Assembly: GCF_014201715.1 (NCBI RefSeq)
Contig: NZ_JACHFD010000026.1
Span: forward strand, 1-50,763
Direction: 5' to 3'
Origin: Haloferula luteola
GTDB lineage: Bacteria; Verrucomicrobiota; Verrucomicrobiia; Verrucomicrobiales; Akkermansiaceae
DNA: 50,763 nt
Positions 1-7,416 of this stretch are shown one piece after another. Both the position numbers and the translations under genes were made by a program. The notes beneath the pieces were generated by a model, which searched no databases, was not told the DNA's origin, and was given only the letters and a program-made list of their open reading frames with translations. Numbering within the stretch: the stretch's first letter is position 1; each line of letters opens with the position of its first letter.

Positions 1-81
1 CCATCATCGGCACCGGAAACGCAAGGCAGATATCGAGCGCCGATGGAACGGACGGACCGGAATTCCCACCAATTTAACTAA

Positions 82-411
82 GTAGAACTAAAGCTGCCCA
101 AGGCGAGGATGACCTGCCTGTTGATGCTCGTCCTGGCGGTGATCGCCGAGCTTACCGTCTCGCTGGTATGGCTCTCCAAGCATCCCGATACCGAGGCCGA
201 CAGCCGTTCGGTCTACAGACGCTTCCAGCGGTTTTTCGCCCTCTGCCGCCTGCCCTCCAAGGCGGTGGGCCGCCTCGTTCTCGCTCTGGTCCCCAAGCCA
301 GATGACGGATGGATTCTGGCCATGGATCGCACCAACTGGCAGTTCGGAAGAACCCATGTGGCGCTTCTGGATCTTTGGTGGGTGGAGCGACTTGAGGATT
401 CCGTTCTTTGA
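82..411 (+). pseudogene. IS4-family transposase, N-terminal fragment
   Basis: Only the N-terminal part of an IS4-type DDE transposase remains. The reading frame opens after a stop at 79-81; the first ATG is at 109. The stretches VYRRFQRFFALCRLP and WILAMDRTNWQFGRTH match the start of this family, whose first catalytic Asp lies in the MDRTNW motif. After about position 365 the frame runs into unrelated sequence (DLWWVERLEDSVL) and stops at 411, so the catalytic core and C-terminus are missing. The junction with the ISL3-type fragment that follows suggests one element inserted in, or recombined with, the other. It cannot encode an active transposase. The family call is by motif recognition only. 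Confidence 0.7.
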
Positions 412-434
412 GGGGGCTTTGTAGGCTCCCGGGG

Positions 435-851
435 ATGTCAGTCGAAGTGTTTTTCAAGCAAGCTCTGGGGCTCGCGGAGCCCTGGGTGGTGACCGAATGC
501 GACTTTGATCCCGGGGCGAAGAAGCTGGTCATCAAGATCGACTTCGAGCGGGGCGCCCGTTTTGCCGACCCCGAGAGCGGTGAGCCTTGCGCGGTTCACG
601 ACACCCGGACCCGGCAGTGGGAGCATCTGAAGTTCTTTGAGCACCGCACCTTGCTGGAGGCCCGGGTCCCGCGCATCCTCGGCTACTATCAGAACTACAC
701 AACTTCATCGGCACTCGAAGCGGTCAACGGTCTCCTCCAACTGGCCAAGCGGCGGGCCCGTGGATACCGCCGCTTTGAGAACTTCCGCGCTATCGCCTAC
801 TGGATCGCAGGCAAACTCACACTCCGTAGGCCTGCCTCTGCTACCCACTAA
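435..851 (+). pseudogene. ISL3-family transposase with internal deletion
   Basis: The N-terminal part (codons 1-80 from the ATG at 435) resembles the zinc-ribbon region of ISL3 transposases: FFKQALGL, then FDPGAKKLVIKIDF, RGARF, and WEHLKFFEHR...LEARVPR. Immediately after ARVPR (codon ending at 674) there are about 12 unrelated residues. The frame then enters the very C-terminal ISL3 motif, ALEAVNGLLQLAKRRARGY followed by RRFENFRAIAYWIAGKL. Full-length members have roughly 400 or more residues; here the whole DDE core is missing but the ends are joined in frame, giving 138 codons. This is a deletion derivative, probably inert. Confidence 0.75.
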
Positions 852-967
852 ATCCTCAGCAGCACCCAGAAAACTAAGCACGGGTTTGATCATAGCGTCG
901 CGGTGGACGCTGACGGCACGGTTTGTAAGCCCCCGAGCGATGGGGTGGACGCTGAAGGTCGGATTGA

Positions 968-1188
968 TCAGGCGACGCGCTTGAGGTCGCGGGCGGCGGG
1001 GTGTTTGGCGCGGTTTTCGGCGGCCCAGACTTCCGGAAACAGGGCGTCAAGTTCGTTGGGCCGCATCGTGGGCAGGCGCTCGATGACGTCCTTGAGATAC
1101 GCTTGCGGATCGACGCCATGGTAGAGGGCGCTGATCAATACGGTGTAGAGCGCGGCGCTGCGGTCTCCGGCTTCGGGATGACCGATAA
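968..1188 (-). pseudogene. tnpC: IS66 tnpC, 3' exon
   Basis: Reading on minus from 1188, the frame gives (F)IGHPEAGDRSAALYTVLIS, then ALYHGVDPQAYLKDVIERLP, MRPNELDALFPEVWAAE and ends LKRVA with TGA at 968-970. This is the C-terminal domain that always follows the catalytic Glu region in IS66 transposases. It is separated from the rest of tnpC (3032-4368) by the intron. Joining 3032 to 1188 restores NWL-F-IGHPEAG in frame, which fixes both intron boundaries to the base. Confidence 0.9.
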
Positions 1189-1230
1189 GTCGAGTCGCCC
1201 AGAGGGATTTTCACCCTCTGGGCTCTCGCA

Positions 1231-1264
1231 GAACCGGACGTGACAGTCTCCCGTCATCCGGCTC
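1231..1264 (-). ncRNA. Group II intron domain V
   Basis: The 34-nt minus-strand segment starts GAGCCGGATGACGGG and ends GTCACGTCCGGTTC. It folds as the classic domain V hairpin: GAGCCGGA pairs with TCCGGTTC, followed by a bulge and an upper stem with a GAGA tetraloop. This is the catalytic heart of group II ribozymes. It sits 5 nt after the RT stop codon, the normal place. Domain VI follows at about 1189-1229. Confidence 0.92.
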
Positions 1265-1268
1265 TTCG

Positions 1269-2510
1269 TCACGTATTTGTTGTCGCACGTAGGAGATGCC
1301 AGTGCGCGAATAGAGTGGGTTGCTCTCTCCTCATCAGTTTCAGCCGGTTTGTCGCCGCCCGAACCCCAAGCCGATACTTCGCTTCGATCCACTTGATCAG
1401 CCTCGACTGGAGCACGCTCCAGAGCCGATAGCTGAAGTTTCGATACCAGTACTTGCCGTAGTAGGCGATCCAGCCCGCCACGGTGGCATTGTACCGTCTC
1501 GCCAGTTGCTCGGCATTCTCGGCCGTTCCTCGGTGGATTCGCCAGCTTCGCACTGTCTTGGTGATCTCCTTCATGGCCTCCTTGGATGCTCCCGGCATGC
1601 ACACTCGGCGCAGCTTGCCGGTCCTTCCTTTGACAACGCGCAGTTGGAAGTCGTATCCCAAAAAGGTGAACGACGTCTTCACGTTGTAGCGTTTGAAGGT
1701 ATCCACGTAGACCACTTGGGTTTTCTTCGGGTGGAGCGTCAACCCGACCTCTCCCATTCGCTTCTCCAAGGCGGCTTCGAGCGCCTGCGCCTCCTTCATC
1801 GTGTCGCAGTGGCACACGATGTCGTCGGCGTATCGCTCGAAATCAACCCCAGGGTGGCTTCGGCGCATCCATTGGTCGAATGCGTAGTGGAGGAAGAGGT
1901 TCGCCAGCAGCGGCGAAATCACTCCTCCCTGGGGAGTCCCCAGCCGCCTGACCTCGACCGACTGCTGACCTGGCTTCTCCACCGAGGGAGCTTCCAGCCA
2001 ACGCCGGCAATAGAGCAGGATCCACTGGGGCACCTGATGGTGTTCAAGAGCCTTGAGGACCAGATCATGGCGCACACAGTCGAAGAAGGCCCGGATGTCA
2101 ATTTCCAGAACCCAACTGTGTTGCCAGCACCTTCGTTTGCAGACCTCAAGGGCATCGTGGGCTGATTTGCCCGGCCGATACCCATAGGAGTCGTCGTCAA
2201 ACTCCGGTTCCAGCATCCTTTCCAAGTGGATCTTGACTGCGCCCTGGGCGATTCGGTCCGCCACGGTGGGTATGCCGAGGGTTCGCTCCTTTCCGTCGCC
2301 CTTGGGGATTTTCTTCTCCAAGACCGGTGGTGGAAAGTAGCTCCCGGAGCTCAGCCGATTCCAGATCTTGTAGAGGTTCTGGTCCCGGTGCACATCAAAC
2401 TCTTTCAGGGTCTGGCCATCGCACCCTGCAGCTCCTTTATTCTTCCGGACCTGCTGGTAGGATTGCCAGACCAACGCTTTTGGTATCTCAAATACTTTTC
2501 CTTGTTTCAT
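1269..2510 (-). CDS. ltrA: Group II intron reverse transcriptase/maturase (LtrA-like)
   Basis: This 413-aa protein splices and retrotransposes its host intron. The ATG at 2510 was chosen because GGGAGG lies just upstream and the family N-terminus (KALVWQSYQQVRKNKGAAGC, DG) follows directly; the longer frame to 2720 is ribozyme sequence. RT blocks in order are KKIPKGDGKERTLGIPTVADR, the SYGYRPGKSAHDAL block, LEIDIRAFFDCV, GTPQGGVISPLLANLFLHY and the catalytic RYADDIV (YADD), then KTSFTFLGYDF. The C-terminal maturase (X/GIIM) domain includes AGWIAYYGKYWYR and RLIKWIEAKYRLG. The protein ends without an HNH endonuclease domain, so mobility would rely on nicked or single-stranded targets. No lesion is visible, unlike the IS66 genes around it. 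Confidence 0.95.
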   Translation of the reverse strand: MKQGKVFEIPKALVWQSYQQVRKNKGAAGCDGQTLKEFDVHRDQNLYKIWNRLSSGSYFPPPVLEKKIPKGDGKERTLGIPTVADRIAQGAVKIHLERMLEPEFDDDSYGYRPGKSAHDALEVCKRRCWQHSWVLEIDIRAFFDCVRHDLVLKALEHHQVPQWILLYCRRWLEAPSVEKPGQQSVEVRRLGTPQGGVISPLLANLFLHYAFDQWMRRSHPGVDFERYADDIVCHCDTMKEAQALEAALEKRMGEVGLTLHPKKTQVVYVDTFKRYNVKTSFTFLGYDFQLRVVKGRTGKLRRVCMPGASKEAMKEITKTVRSWRIHRGTAENAEQLARRYNATVAGWIAYYGKYWYRNFSYRLWSVLQSRLIKWIEAKYRLGVRAATNRLKLMRREQPTLFAHWHLLRATTNT

Positions 2511-3607
2511 TGCCTCATCCTCCCTCTCAGCAGCGCCGGAAGAAGTTGGGTAAGATTCAATTCGGTGACGCAGGCTCCTTCGCTCCATCCCTATTACAGA
2601 GACTTCATCACTACTACGGGCCTGTCCGCCCCTGCACTCCGTTGCGTGCCGAATGCAGGTTCTCACGTTCCTCAAACTGGCCTGTTCCTGCGCTCCCGCC
2701 GCCTTCACACCGGATGCCATGCAGTCCGTAAACAGGTCTCTTCTGCACCTTGCTCAGGAGACGGCTGTAAGGCTCCCTTTGGACATCACCTAAGATTTCG
2801 ACGCTTCATCGGACGGTTCACTTTCGTTCGGCTTCGCAGGTCCCACGTGACGGTAGTGTCCTCCGCCTTTTCCCGAATCGCTCACCACCCCTTTCGTTGG
2901 AAAGGCGCAGCATCGGGCCGTTTGGTCAGTGCCCCTGCAGGCCCTGACCGGAGGGCCTTCCTCCATCCAGCTTGAAGTTCAGTTGGTCTATGCCGCTTTC
3001 TCTACATCATTGACCTCCTTTCGTGACACACAGAGCCAGTTCTTCTTCCCCACCGCCGTCGACCGGATGTCGCGCTCGGTGGAGTTGTTGTCGATGGCCA
3101 CGCGTCCGTCATCCAGAAAGGTGTGCATGGCGCTCCATTGGCCGAGGGCATAATGGAGCGCTTCTCCCAGCCGGCTCTTGGGACGGATGGCGGTGGCACT
3201 GAGGTGTTTCAATGCTTTGCCTAACAGGCGGATGAGGGGAAGGCTGCGGTTGTGCCGCACTCGTGCCCGGACTTCGGTGGTCGCGCCATGGTCTTCGAGA
3301 TCGCGCTCGATGCGATAAAGCGCGGCGATCTGTTTGAGGATCCAAGCGACGACAGCGGGCCGCTCTTTCAGCGCGGCTTCGAACTTGCGGCGGATATGGG
3401 CGAGGCAGGCGGCTCGGCGGACTTTCTTTCGGCGCCGCGCCTGGAGTTCGCAGTAGGCGGCATAGGCTTGGTAGCCGTCGCTTAGCAGGACGCCTTCGAA
3501 GTTTTCATCGAACCATTGGGCGAGGTGGCGATGCTCGCGACTGGTCTGCCAGTCGAAGATGACATCGCCGCTCGGTCCGCGGTAAACCCAGAAGTAGCCG
3601 AGCTTGC

Positions 3608-3637
3608 TGCCGCCGGGCGCAGTGCCGCCGGGCGCAG
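3608..3637. repeat. 15-bp tandem duplication inside tnpC
   Basis: The plus-strand unit tgccgccgggcgcag occurs twice in direct succession (3608-3622 and 3623-3637). It stays in frame and duplicates five residues (TAPGG) just after the first catalytic Asp motif of the transposase. Confidence 0.9.
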
Positions 3638-4159
3638 TGCGGTCGAGGCAGCGCACGGGGGTCTCATCGGAGCGGACGACGCCGCCGGCGAGCATGCGCT
3701 CTTTCATGCGGGCGACGAGGATGCCGAGCTGGTCGCCGACTTTCTCCGCGGCGTCGTGCATGGTGTTTTCGTCGATGTCCACGCCATGGCGCCGCAGGTT
3801 GAGCTGGTGCTGGCGGTGAAAGGGCAGGTGGTAGAGGTATTTGTTGGCGAGCAGCTCGGCGAGCAGGCCGGGGCCGAGGAAGCCGTTATCGATGATACGG
3901 GGCTTGGCCGGCGAGATGACGGGGGTGGCAAAGGGTTGGTCGACCGGCACGTAGCGCCAGCGCACGGTGCGGCGGAGGTAAAAGTAGCCGGGCTCCTTTT
4001 CGAGCTGGTCGCTGGTCTCGCAGCTGGTCTTGCGCCAGGCATCGGGCTCGGCAAGCACTTCGGCGGGCGGGGCGGCTTCTTCCTCAATGACCGGGAGGTG
4101 CTGCGGCAGGCGCCGGGTGCGGGTCTTGTGCTCGCGCCTGGCTGGTGCTTGTTCGGCGG

Positions 4160-4173
4160 CTTGCGGCTTGCGG
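4160..4173. repeat. 7-bp tandem duplication causing the tnpC frameshift
   Basis: The plus-strand unit cttgcgg occurs twice in a row. Seven bases is not a multiple of three, so the second copy throws the tnpC N-terminal frame out of register. Deleting one copy joins the two frames seamlessly. Confidence 0.85.
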
Positions 4174-4425
4174 CTTATCCTCCGGTGCGGCCGCGTGGCC
4201 GGAGGACGGGGCTTTTCCCGGTTCGGCGGGGTCGAAGAGTTCGGGGTGCTCGAAGCGCTCGCTCTTGCGGTCGAAGAGCTGGCGCTTGAGCCAGTCGAGC
4301 TGCTGGGTGAGCAGGAGCACCTGCGCCTCGAGTTCCTTGATCCTGGCTTGTGCCCGCTCGTCGTCCAAAGTGCGGGTAGGATGAACCGTCTGGAGACGAT
4401 GACAAGCCCGCGGGTGCTGTGGCTA

Positions 4426-4782
4426 CTACTTTTCTGGTAGTTTGTACCAGGCGCGCTGCATGCCGTCCTTGAGGTCGATGCCGCTGAGCAGCATTTCAAG
4501 CGCCTCGGGCTTGAGCGTGAGCTTCACCTCCCCGTCGGCCGCGGGACGGGGGCGGAAAAAGCGGCCACGCTCGAGCCGTTTCATCAGGATCCACAAGCCG
4601 CTGCCATCCCAGTAGAGCATCTTCACGCGGTCGCCTTGGCGGTTGAGGAAAACGAAGACTTTTCGCGACAGCGGGTCCTCGTGCAACTCGTTGCGCACCA
4701 CTACGCTCAAGGTGTCGAAGCTTTTCCGCAGGTCGCAGGGTTGGGTGGCCAGGCAGACCTTCACGCTGTGGGTGAGGATCAT
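4426..4782 (-). CDS. tnpB: IS66 accessory protein TnpB (Orf2)
   Basis: This 118-aa protein has the full signature of IS66 TnpB: a start like VKVCLATQPCDLRKSFDTLS, then NELHEDPLSRKVFVFLNRQG, VKMLYWDGSGLWILMKRLERG, and a C-terminal LKPEALEMLLSGIDL. TnpB is required for IS66 transposition but its biochemical role is not settled. Its ATG overlaps the stop of the upstream tnpA by four bases, implying translational coupling. It is the only one of the core IS66 genes here without a lesion. Confidence 0.93.
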   Translation of the reverse strand: MILTHSVKVCLATQPCDLRKSFDTLSVVVRNELHEDPLSRKVFVFLNRQGDRVKMLYWDGSGLWILMKRLERGRFFRPRPAADGEVKLTLKPEALEMLLSGIDLKDGMQRAWYKLPEK

Positions 4783-5071
4783 CGGGGCGGGATCGGGAGG
4801 TGGATGCGCAGGACGAAGCCGCCGCCGAAGTCGAGTTCGACCTGCGGGGCTGACTCCATCCGGCTGCCGCCGGGGGGCTCAAGGGCGAGTTCCACGAACT
4901 CCACCGCCTCGCCCACCTTGCGGCGGGCGAGGCCACCGTTGTGGAGTTTACGACTCCAAGCCATGAAGGTTTGGTAGGAAATGCCGCGCTCGCGGCAGCG
5001 CTTCCGCCGCAGGCTTCGAACTCCCCGAGCAAGCGGGCCTTGTCCTCATCGGTGTAACGTGTCCGTGACAT
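4779..5071 (-). pseudogene. tnpA: IS66 accessory protein TnpA, frameshifted
   Basis: The frame starts MSRTRYTDEDKARLLGEFEA at 5071, the helix-turn-helix-like start of IS66 TnpA. It goes out of frame near 4998, where GSAAASAAF should read on as AAxERGISYQTFMAWSRKLH. The remaining part (VEFVELALEPPGG ... FVLRIHLPIPPR) continues in another frame to 4779. A single missing base explains it. The gene overlaps the end of the upstream TnpA-like ORF by 26 bp and overlaps tnpB by four. Confidence 0.8.
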
Positions 5072-5477
5072 CCGGCGATCCTGACACGTCAGGGGAGTCC
5101 GCCGAGATCGTCCCAACGGCGGTCGCTCGGGGGCTTACGAGGGAGCTGTCGCGGCCGGACACCTCGACCACGGCGCCAGACGGCAGGCTGACGCGAAGCG
5201 GGATGCTGTGGTCCGGACGCCTGCCGACCGGGACCGCGCCGCCGAGCACGACCTCGGCAAACGCGGGTGAGCCGGCCGCCGGCTTCTCCCGCCGCTTCTT
5301 GCGCCAAGACGCGAAGGTCGGGTAGACGAGCCCGTGGAGCTTGCAGAAGGCCATGCCGGAGAGCCCGCCGCGCTCGAACTCGTCGAGCAGGGCCTCACGC
5401 TGTTCGGGGCTCACCAGCATACGCCCACGGCGGTCGGAACGGATCACCGTCCCCCCGGATTCGGTCATAGAGGTCAT
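5046..5477 (-). CDS. TnpA-like IS66 accessory protein, second copy
   Basis: This 143-aa ORF is the first gene of the IS66 element. It has the TnpA layout: an N-terminal HTH-like part (SPEQREALLDEFERGGLSGM, then AFCKLHGLVYPTFASWRKKR) and a C-terminal strand-rich region (IPLRVSLPSGAVVEVSG) like the PRLEIRLPGGxxVxV ending of TnpA proteins. It is intact. The element therefore has two tnpA-type genes in tandem, this one intact and the next frameshifted. It could be the functional TnpA or an accessory; sequence alone does not decide. Confidence 0.75.
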   Translation of the reverse strand: MTSMTESGGTVIRSDRRGRMLVSPEQREALLDEFERGGLSGMAFCKLHGLVYPTFASWRKKRREKPAAGSPAFAEVVLGGAVPVGRRPDHSIPLRVSLPSGAVVEVSGRDSSLVSPRATAVGTISADSPDVSGSPDVTDTLHR

Positions 5478-5581
5478 TCATGCCTATCTATCACCTCCAT
5501 GACCCGCCCGGGAACGGGTGCTTCATGGAGCGCTTACACCGTGGAAAGCAAAGGCGAGCCGCGTAATCTAAGCGCCATTAG

Positions 5582-5879
5582 ACGGAGTCTACGTTCCACG
5601 GTCGCCTGGAAGGAAGGCGGCCTACGGGTTCCACCGTAACGCTGGATATGAAGGGATCCGCCGACCCCGAAAAGGACGAGTTAAACCACCTCTGGTTCTA
5701 CTATGAGGAACCCGGAACCTACCGCGGCGACGTCAAGATCGAGGGAACCTCGTCCTCCGTCGCCACGGTTCACATCCCGGCTGACGCGGGCGGGAAGACC
5801 ATTCACGTGATTCTGGAGCTTTCCGACAACGGCGCCCGGCCTCGTCGCCTACCGCCGGGCGATCATCCATGTGCGGTGA
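5582..5879 (+). pseudogene. C-terminal remnant of a Sde182-like (DUF1593) protein
   Basis: The translated text STVTLDMKGSADPEKDELNH, LWFYYEEPGTYRGDVKIEG ... GGKTIHVILELSDNGA closely follows the C-terminal domain of the intact gene at 7417-8880 (DPDGDPLDYKWWIYGEAGTY ... GMSIHVICEVTDRGTPPL). The frame slips near 5833; in the alternative frame the text finishes GLVAYRRAIIHVR with TGA at 5877-5879. The 5' two-thirds of the gene is absent, the upstream limit being close to the IS66 end at about 5541. It lies on the opposite strand to the intact relative, so it is a separate, broken paralog or part of an inverted duplication. Confidence 0.75.
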
Positions 5880-5905
5880 CCTTGCAAACCGCTCCTGGCG
5901 TCCGC

Positions 5906-7315
5906 CTAACGGAAGCCGAGCCCTCGCGACGCTCCGCTCCTATCCCCGTTCAGATGCCGCTCGAGCATGGTGTAACCGTCCGCAGCCACCCTGTTCCCGT
6001 CGGCCGGATCTTCCGGATTCAAGCCATTCTTCTTCTCCCACGCGTCGGGCATGCCGTCGTGATCGGAGTCGGCCAGAGCTTCTCCGCTCTTCAGCTCGGG
6101 CCAGCCGCCGACGTCGTTCTGGGAGTCGATGATCCCACATGGACCTGAATCCTCCGACTTGGAATCACCTTTTCCATAGGAGCCCCCGTAAGTCGCGGAT
6201 CCCATTCGGACCTCCTCGACGATCCGGGCGTCGATCGGGTCACGTTTCGGCAAGGTGGCACCTGCATCCGCCAGCACCGACACGTAGGCCTCTTCCGCGG
6301 TCTGTTGCCTGATCGGCATCGCATCCCATGGCTCGCCGAGCTTGATGTAGTTCTTCCCCCGGATGCCTTTCCAGTTGTCGCCGGTCACTTCCGGACTGCC
6401 CTCCACAACGTTGCCCGCCACATGCCAACTCCCCCTGTCGTCGTCACCACGTGCCGAGGGCTCCGCCAGCTCGGACCTCCTGCCCAGAGCGGTCGCGGGA
6501 CCCGGCTTGTAGTAGTTGGCGACCATGTTGATGTTCGAGAAGCTGAACTTCCCGCTCCCGTCCTGCCGGGCCTCCCCACCGTAGCAACTGCGATATCCCC
6601 AGTTGTAGAGCACGTTGTTCCGGTAGTCGGTGTTGCCGCAACCCGAGGCGAAACGCGGATTGCGACTCGTGTGGTGGGCGATCAGGTTGTGATGATAGGA
6701 ACTTCGGTTCGAACCCCAGATCCCTCCGAAGCTATGCGATCCCTTCGAATGGTTCGACTTGAACATGCTTTCCGTGATCATGCACCACTGGACGGTGACG
6801 TTCCCGCAGTGATAGACGGACATCGTCTCGTCGACACTCCAGCTCGCCGAAACGTGGTCGAGGATCAGGTTGTTCACGAAGCGGCTCGACACGGCGTCCG
6901 CATCCTTTCCCGACTCGTCGCCAAAACGGACCCGCAGGTAACGGATGATCACCTCGTCGGCGTCGATCACCAGCGGATATCGCTTGAGACAGATGCCATC
7001 CCCCGGCGCCGTCTGTCCGGCGATGGTGATGAAGGGGTTTCCGATCTTCAGGTCGCTCTTCAGGTCAATCGTTCCCGAAACGCGGAACACCACCGTCCTC
7101 GGACCTTTCTCCCGTACCGCCGCCCGCAGGCTCCCCTCGCCGGAGTCGTTGAGATTTGTGACCTCGATGACCTTGCCGCCACGACCGCCGACTGTGAACT
7201 TGCCGTAGCCCTCGGCGGTGGGAAAGGCCACTTGTCCTTCGGCCAGACACAAGGATGGGCAGGACAGGACTACGGGCAGGACCGCAGCCAGTAGGAGGAG
7301 TCGATTTGTTTTCAT
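5906..7315 (-). CDS. Secreted pectate lyase, polysaccharide lyase family 1
   Basis: This 469-aa protein would cleave polygalacturonate by beta-elimination outside the cytoplasm. The ATG at 7315 gives a clean signal peptide (MKTNRLLLLAAVLPVVLSC, cleavage near LCLA-EG); the upstream ATG at 7345 adds ten residues that do not suit one. The PL1 right-handed beta-helix signature runs GYGKFTVGGRGGKVIEVTNL, FITIAGQTAPGDGICLK, IIRYLRVRFGDESG, LDHVSASWSVDETMSV and HHTSRNPRFASGCGNTDYRN, with SRNPRF holding the conserved Arg. The C-terminus has a calcium-binding-like DSDHDGMPDAWE motif followed by NGLNPEDPADGN, typical of verrucomicrobial and planctomycete secreted enzymes. Substrate fits the uronate catabolism genes at 20.3-25.2 kb. 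Confidence 0.9.
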   Translation of the reverse strand: MKTNRLLLLAAVLPVVLSCPSLCLAEGQVAFPTAEGYGKFTVGGRGGKVIEVTNLNDSGEGSLRAAVREKGPRTVVFRVSGTIDLKSDLKIGNPFITIAGQTAPGDGICLKRYPLVIDADEVIIRYLRVRFGDESGKDADAVSSRFVNNLILDHVSASWSVDETMSVYHCGNVTVQWCMITESMFKSNHSKGSHSFGGIWGSNRSSYHHNLIAHHTSRNPRFASGCGNTDYRNNVLYNWGYRSCYGGEARQDGSGKFSFSNINMVANYYKPGPATALGRRSELAEPSARGDDDRGSWHVAGNVVEGSPEVTGDNWKGIRGKNYIKLGEPWDAMPIRQQTAEEAYVSVLADAGATLPKRDPIDARIVEEVRMGSATYGGSYGKGDSKSEDSGPCGIIDSQNDVGGWPELKSGEALADSDHDGMPDAWEKKNGLNPEDPADGNRVAADGYTMLERHLNGDRSGASRGLGFR

Positions 7316-7416
7316 GGTTTGATTGGCAATCTGTTTCGCGACCACTACCCGGTCCGGTTGGTTTTTCTCTCAAAGGCTCGGGATCTCAGTGAATCACGGA
7401 GTTCGGGGCAAAGGCC

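Larger units (their letters stand above)
1189..3031 (-). mobile_element. Group II intron, 1843 nt
   Basis: On the minus strand the intron begins GTGTGTCACG (from 3031), fitting the GUGYG 5' consensus, and ends GCGACTCGAC at 1189, fitting the CUCGAC-type 3' end of many bacterial introns. About 520 nt of ribozyme 5' region precede the reverse-transcriptase ORF (1269-2510). The ORF ends just before a textbook domain V (1231-1264) and a domain VI hairpin with arms CCCAGAGGG/CCCTCTGGG. The insertion site is inside the conserved C-terminal domain of IS66 tnpC and exact splicing restores that frame. The RT lacks an HNH endonuclease. I did not fold domains I-IV, so structural class is left open. Confidence 0.92.
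3032..4368 (-). pseudogene. tnpC: IS66 tnpC, 5' exon, frameshifted
   Basis: This encodes the large IS66 transposase up to the intron. The N-terminus starts around 4368 (TTG; RIKELEAQVLLLTQQLDWLK, leucine-zipper-like, then RQLFDRKSERFEHPELF). The catalytic region gives RSDETPVRCLDR (Asp), LLSDGYQAYAAY (Asp) and DNNSTERDIRST (Glu), a DDE triad. A 7-bp tandem duplication (CTTGCGG on plus, 4160-4173) shifts the frame between the N-terminal region and the rest; removing one copy restores EDKPQAAEQAPA. A 15-bp in-frame tandem duplication at 3608-3637 repeats TAPGG. Translation is then interrupted by the group II intron at 3031. As written it is non-functional even after splicing. Confidence 0.88.
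922..5541 (-). mobile_element. IS66-family element carrying a group II intron
   Basis: This is a complete-looking but decayed IS66 element read on the minus strand in the order tnpA-like, tnpA, tnpB, tnpC. Both ends carry the IS66-type terminus TGTAAGC reading inward: minus strand from about 5541 (TGTAAGCGCTCC) and plus strand from about 923 (TGTAAGCCCCCG). The bases flanking these ends do not form an obvious 8-bp target duplication, so the ends may have rearranged. tnpC is interrupted by a group II intron (1189-3031). tnpA and tnpC each also carry a frameshift, so the element cannot mobilise itself as written. Exact end coordinates are uncertain by a few bases. Confidence 0.8.

Noticed and set aside
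915..5550. 8-bp target duplication for the IS66 element
   Set aside because: The flanks beside the TGTAAGC ends (gcacggtt and ccgtggaa) do not match directly, so no duplication can be claimed.
6705..6720. tRNA T-loop-like GGTTCGAACCCC
   Set aside because: It lies within the pectate lyase coding sequence and no acceptor stem or other arms are found around it.
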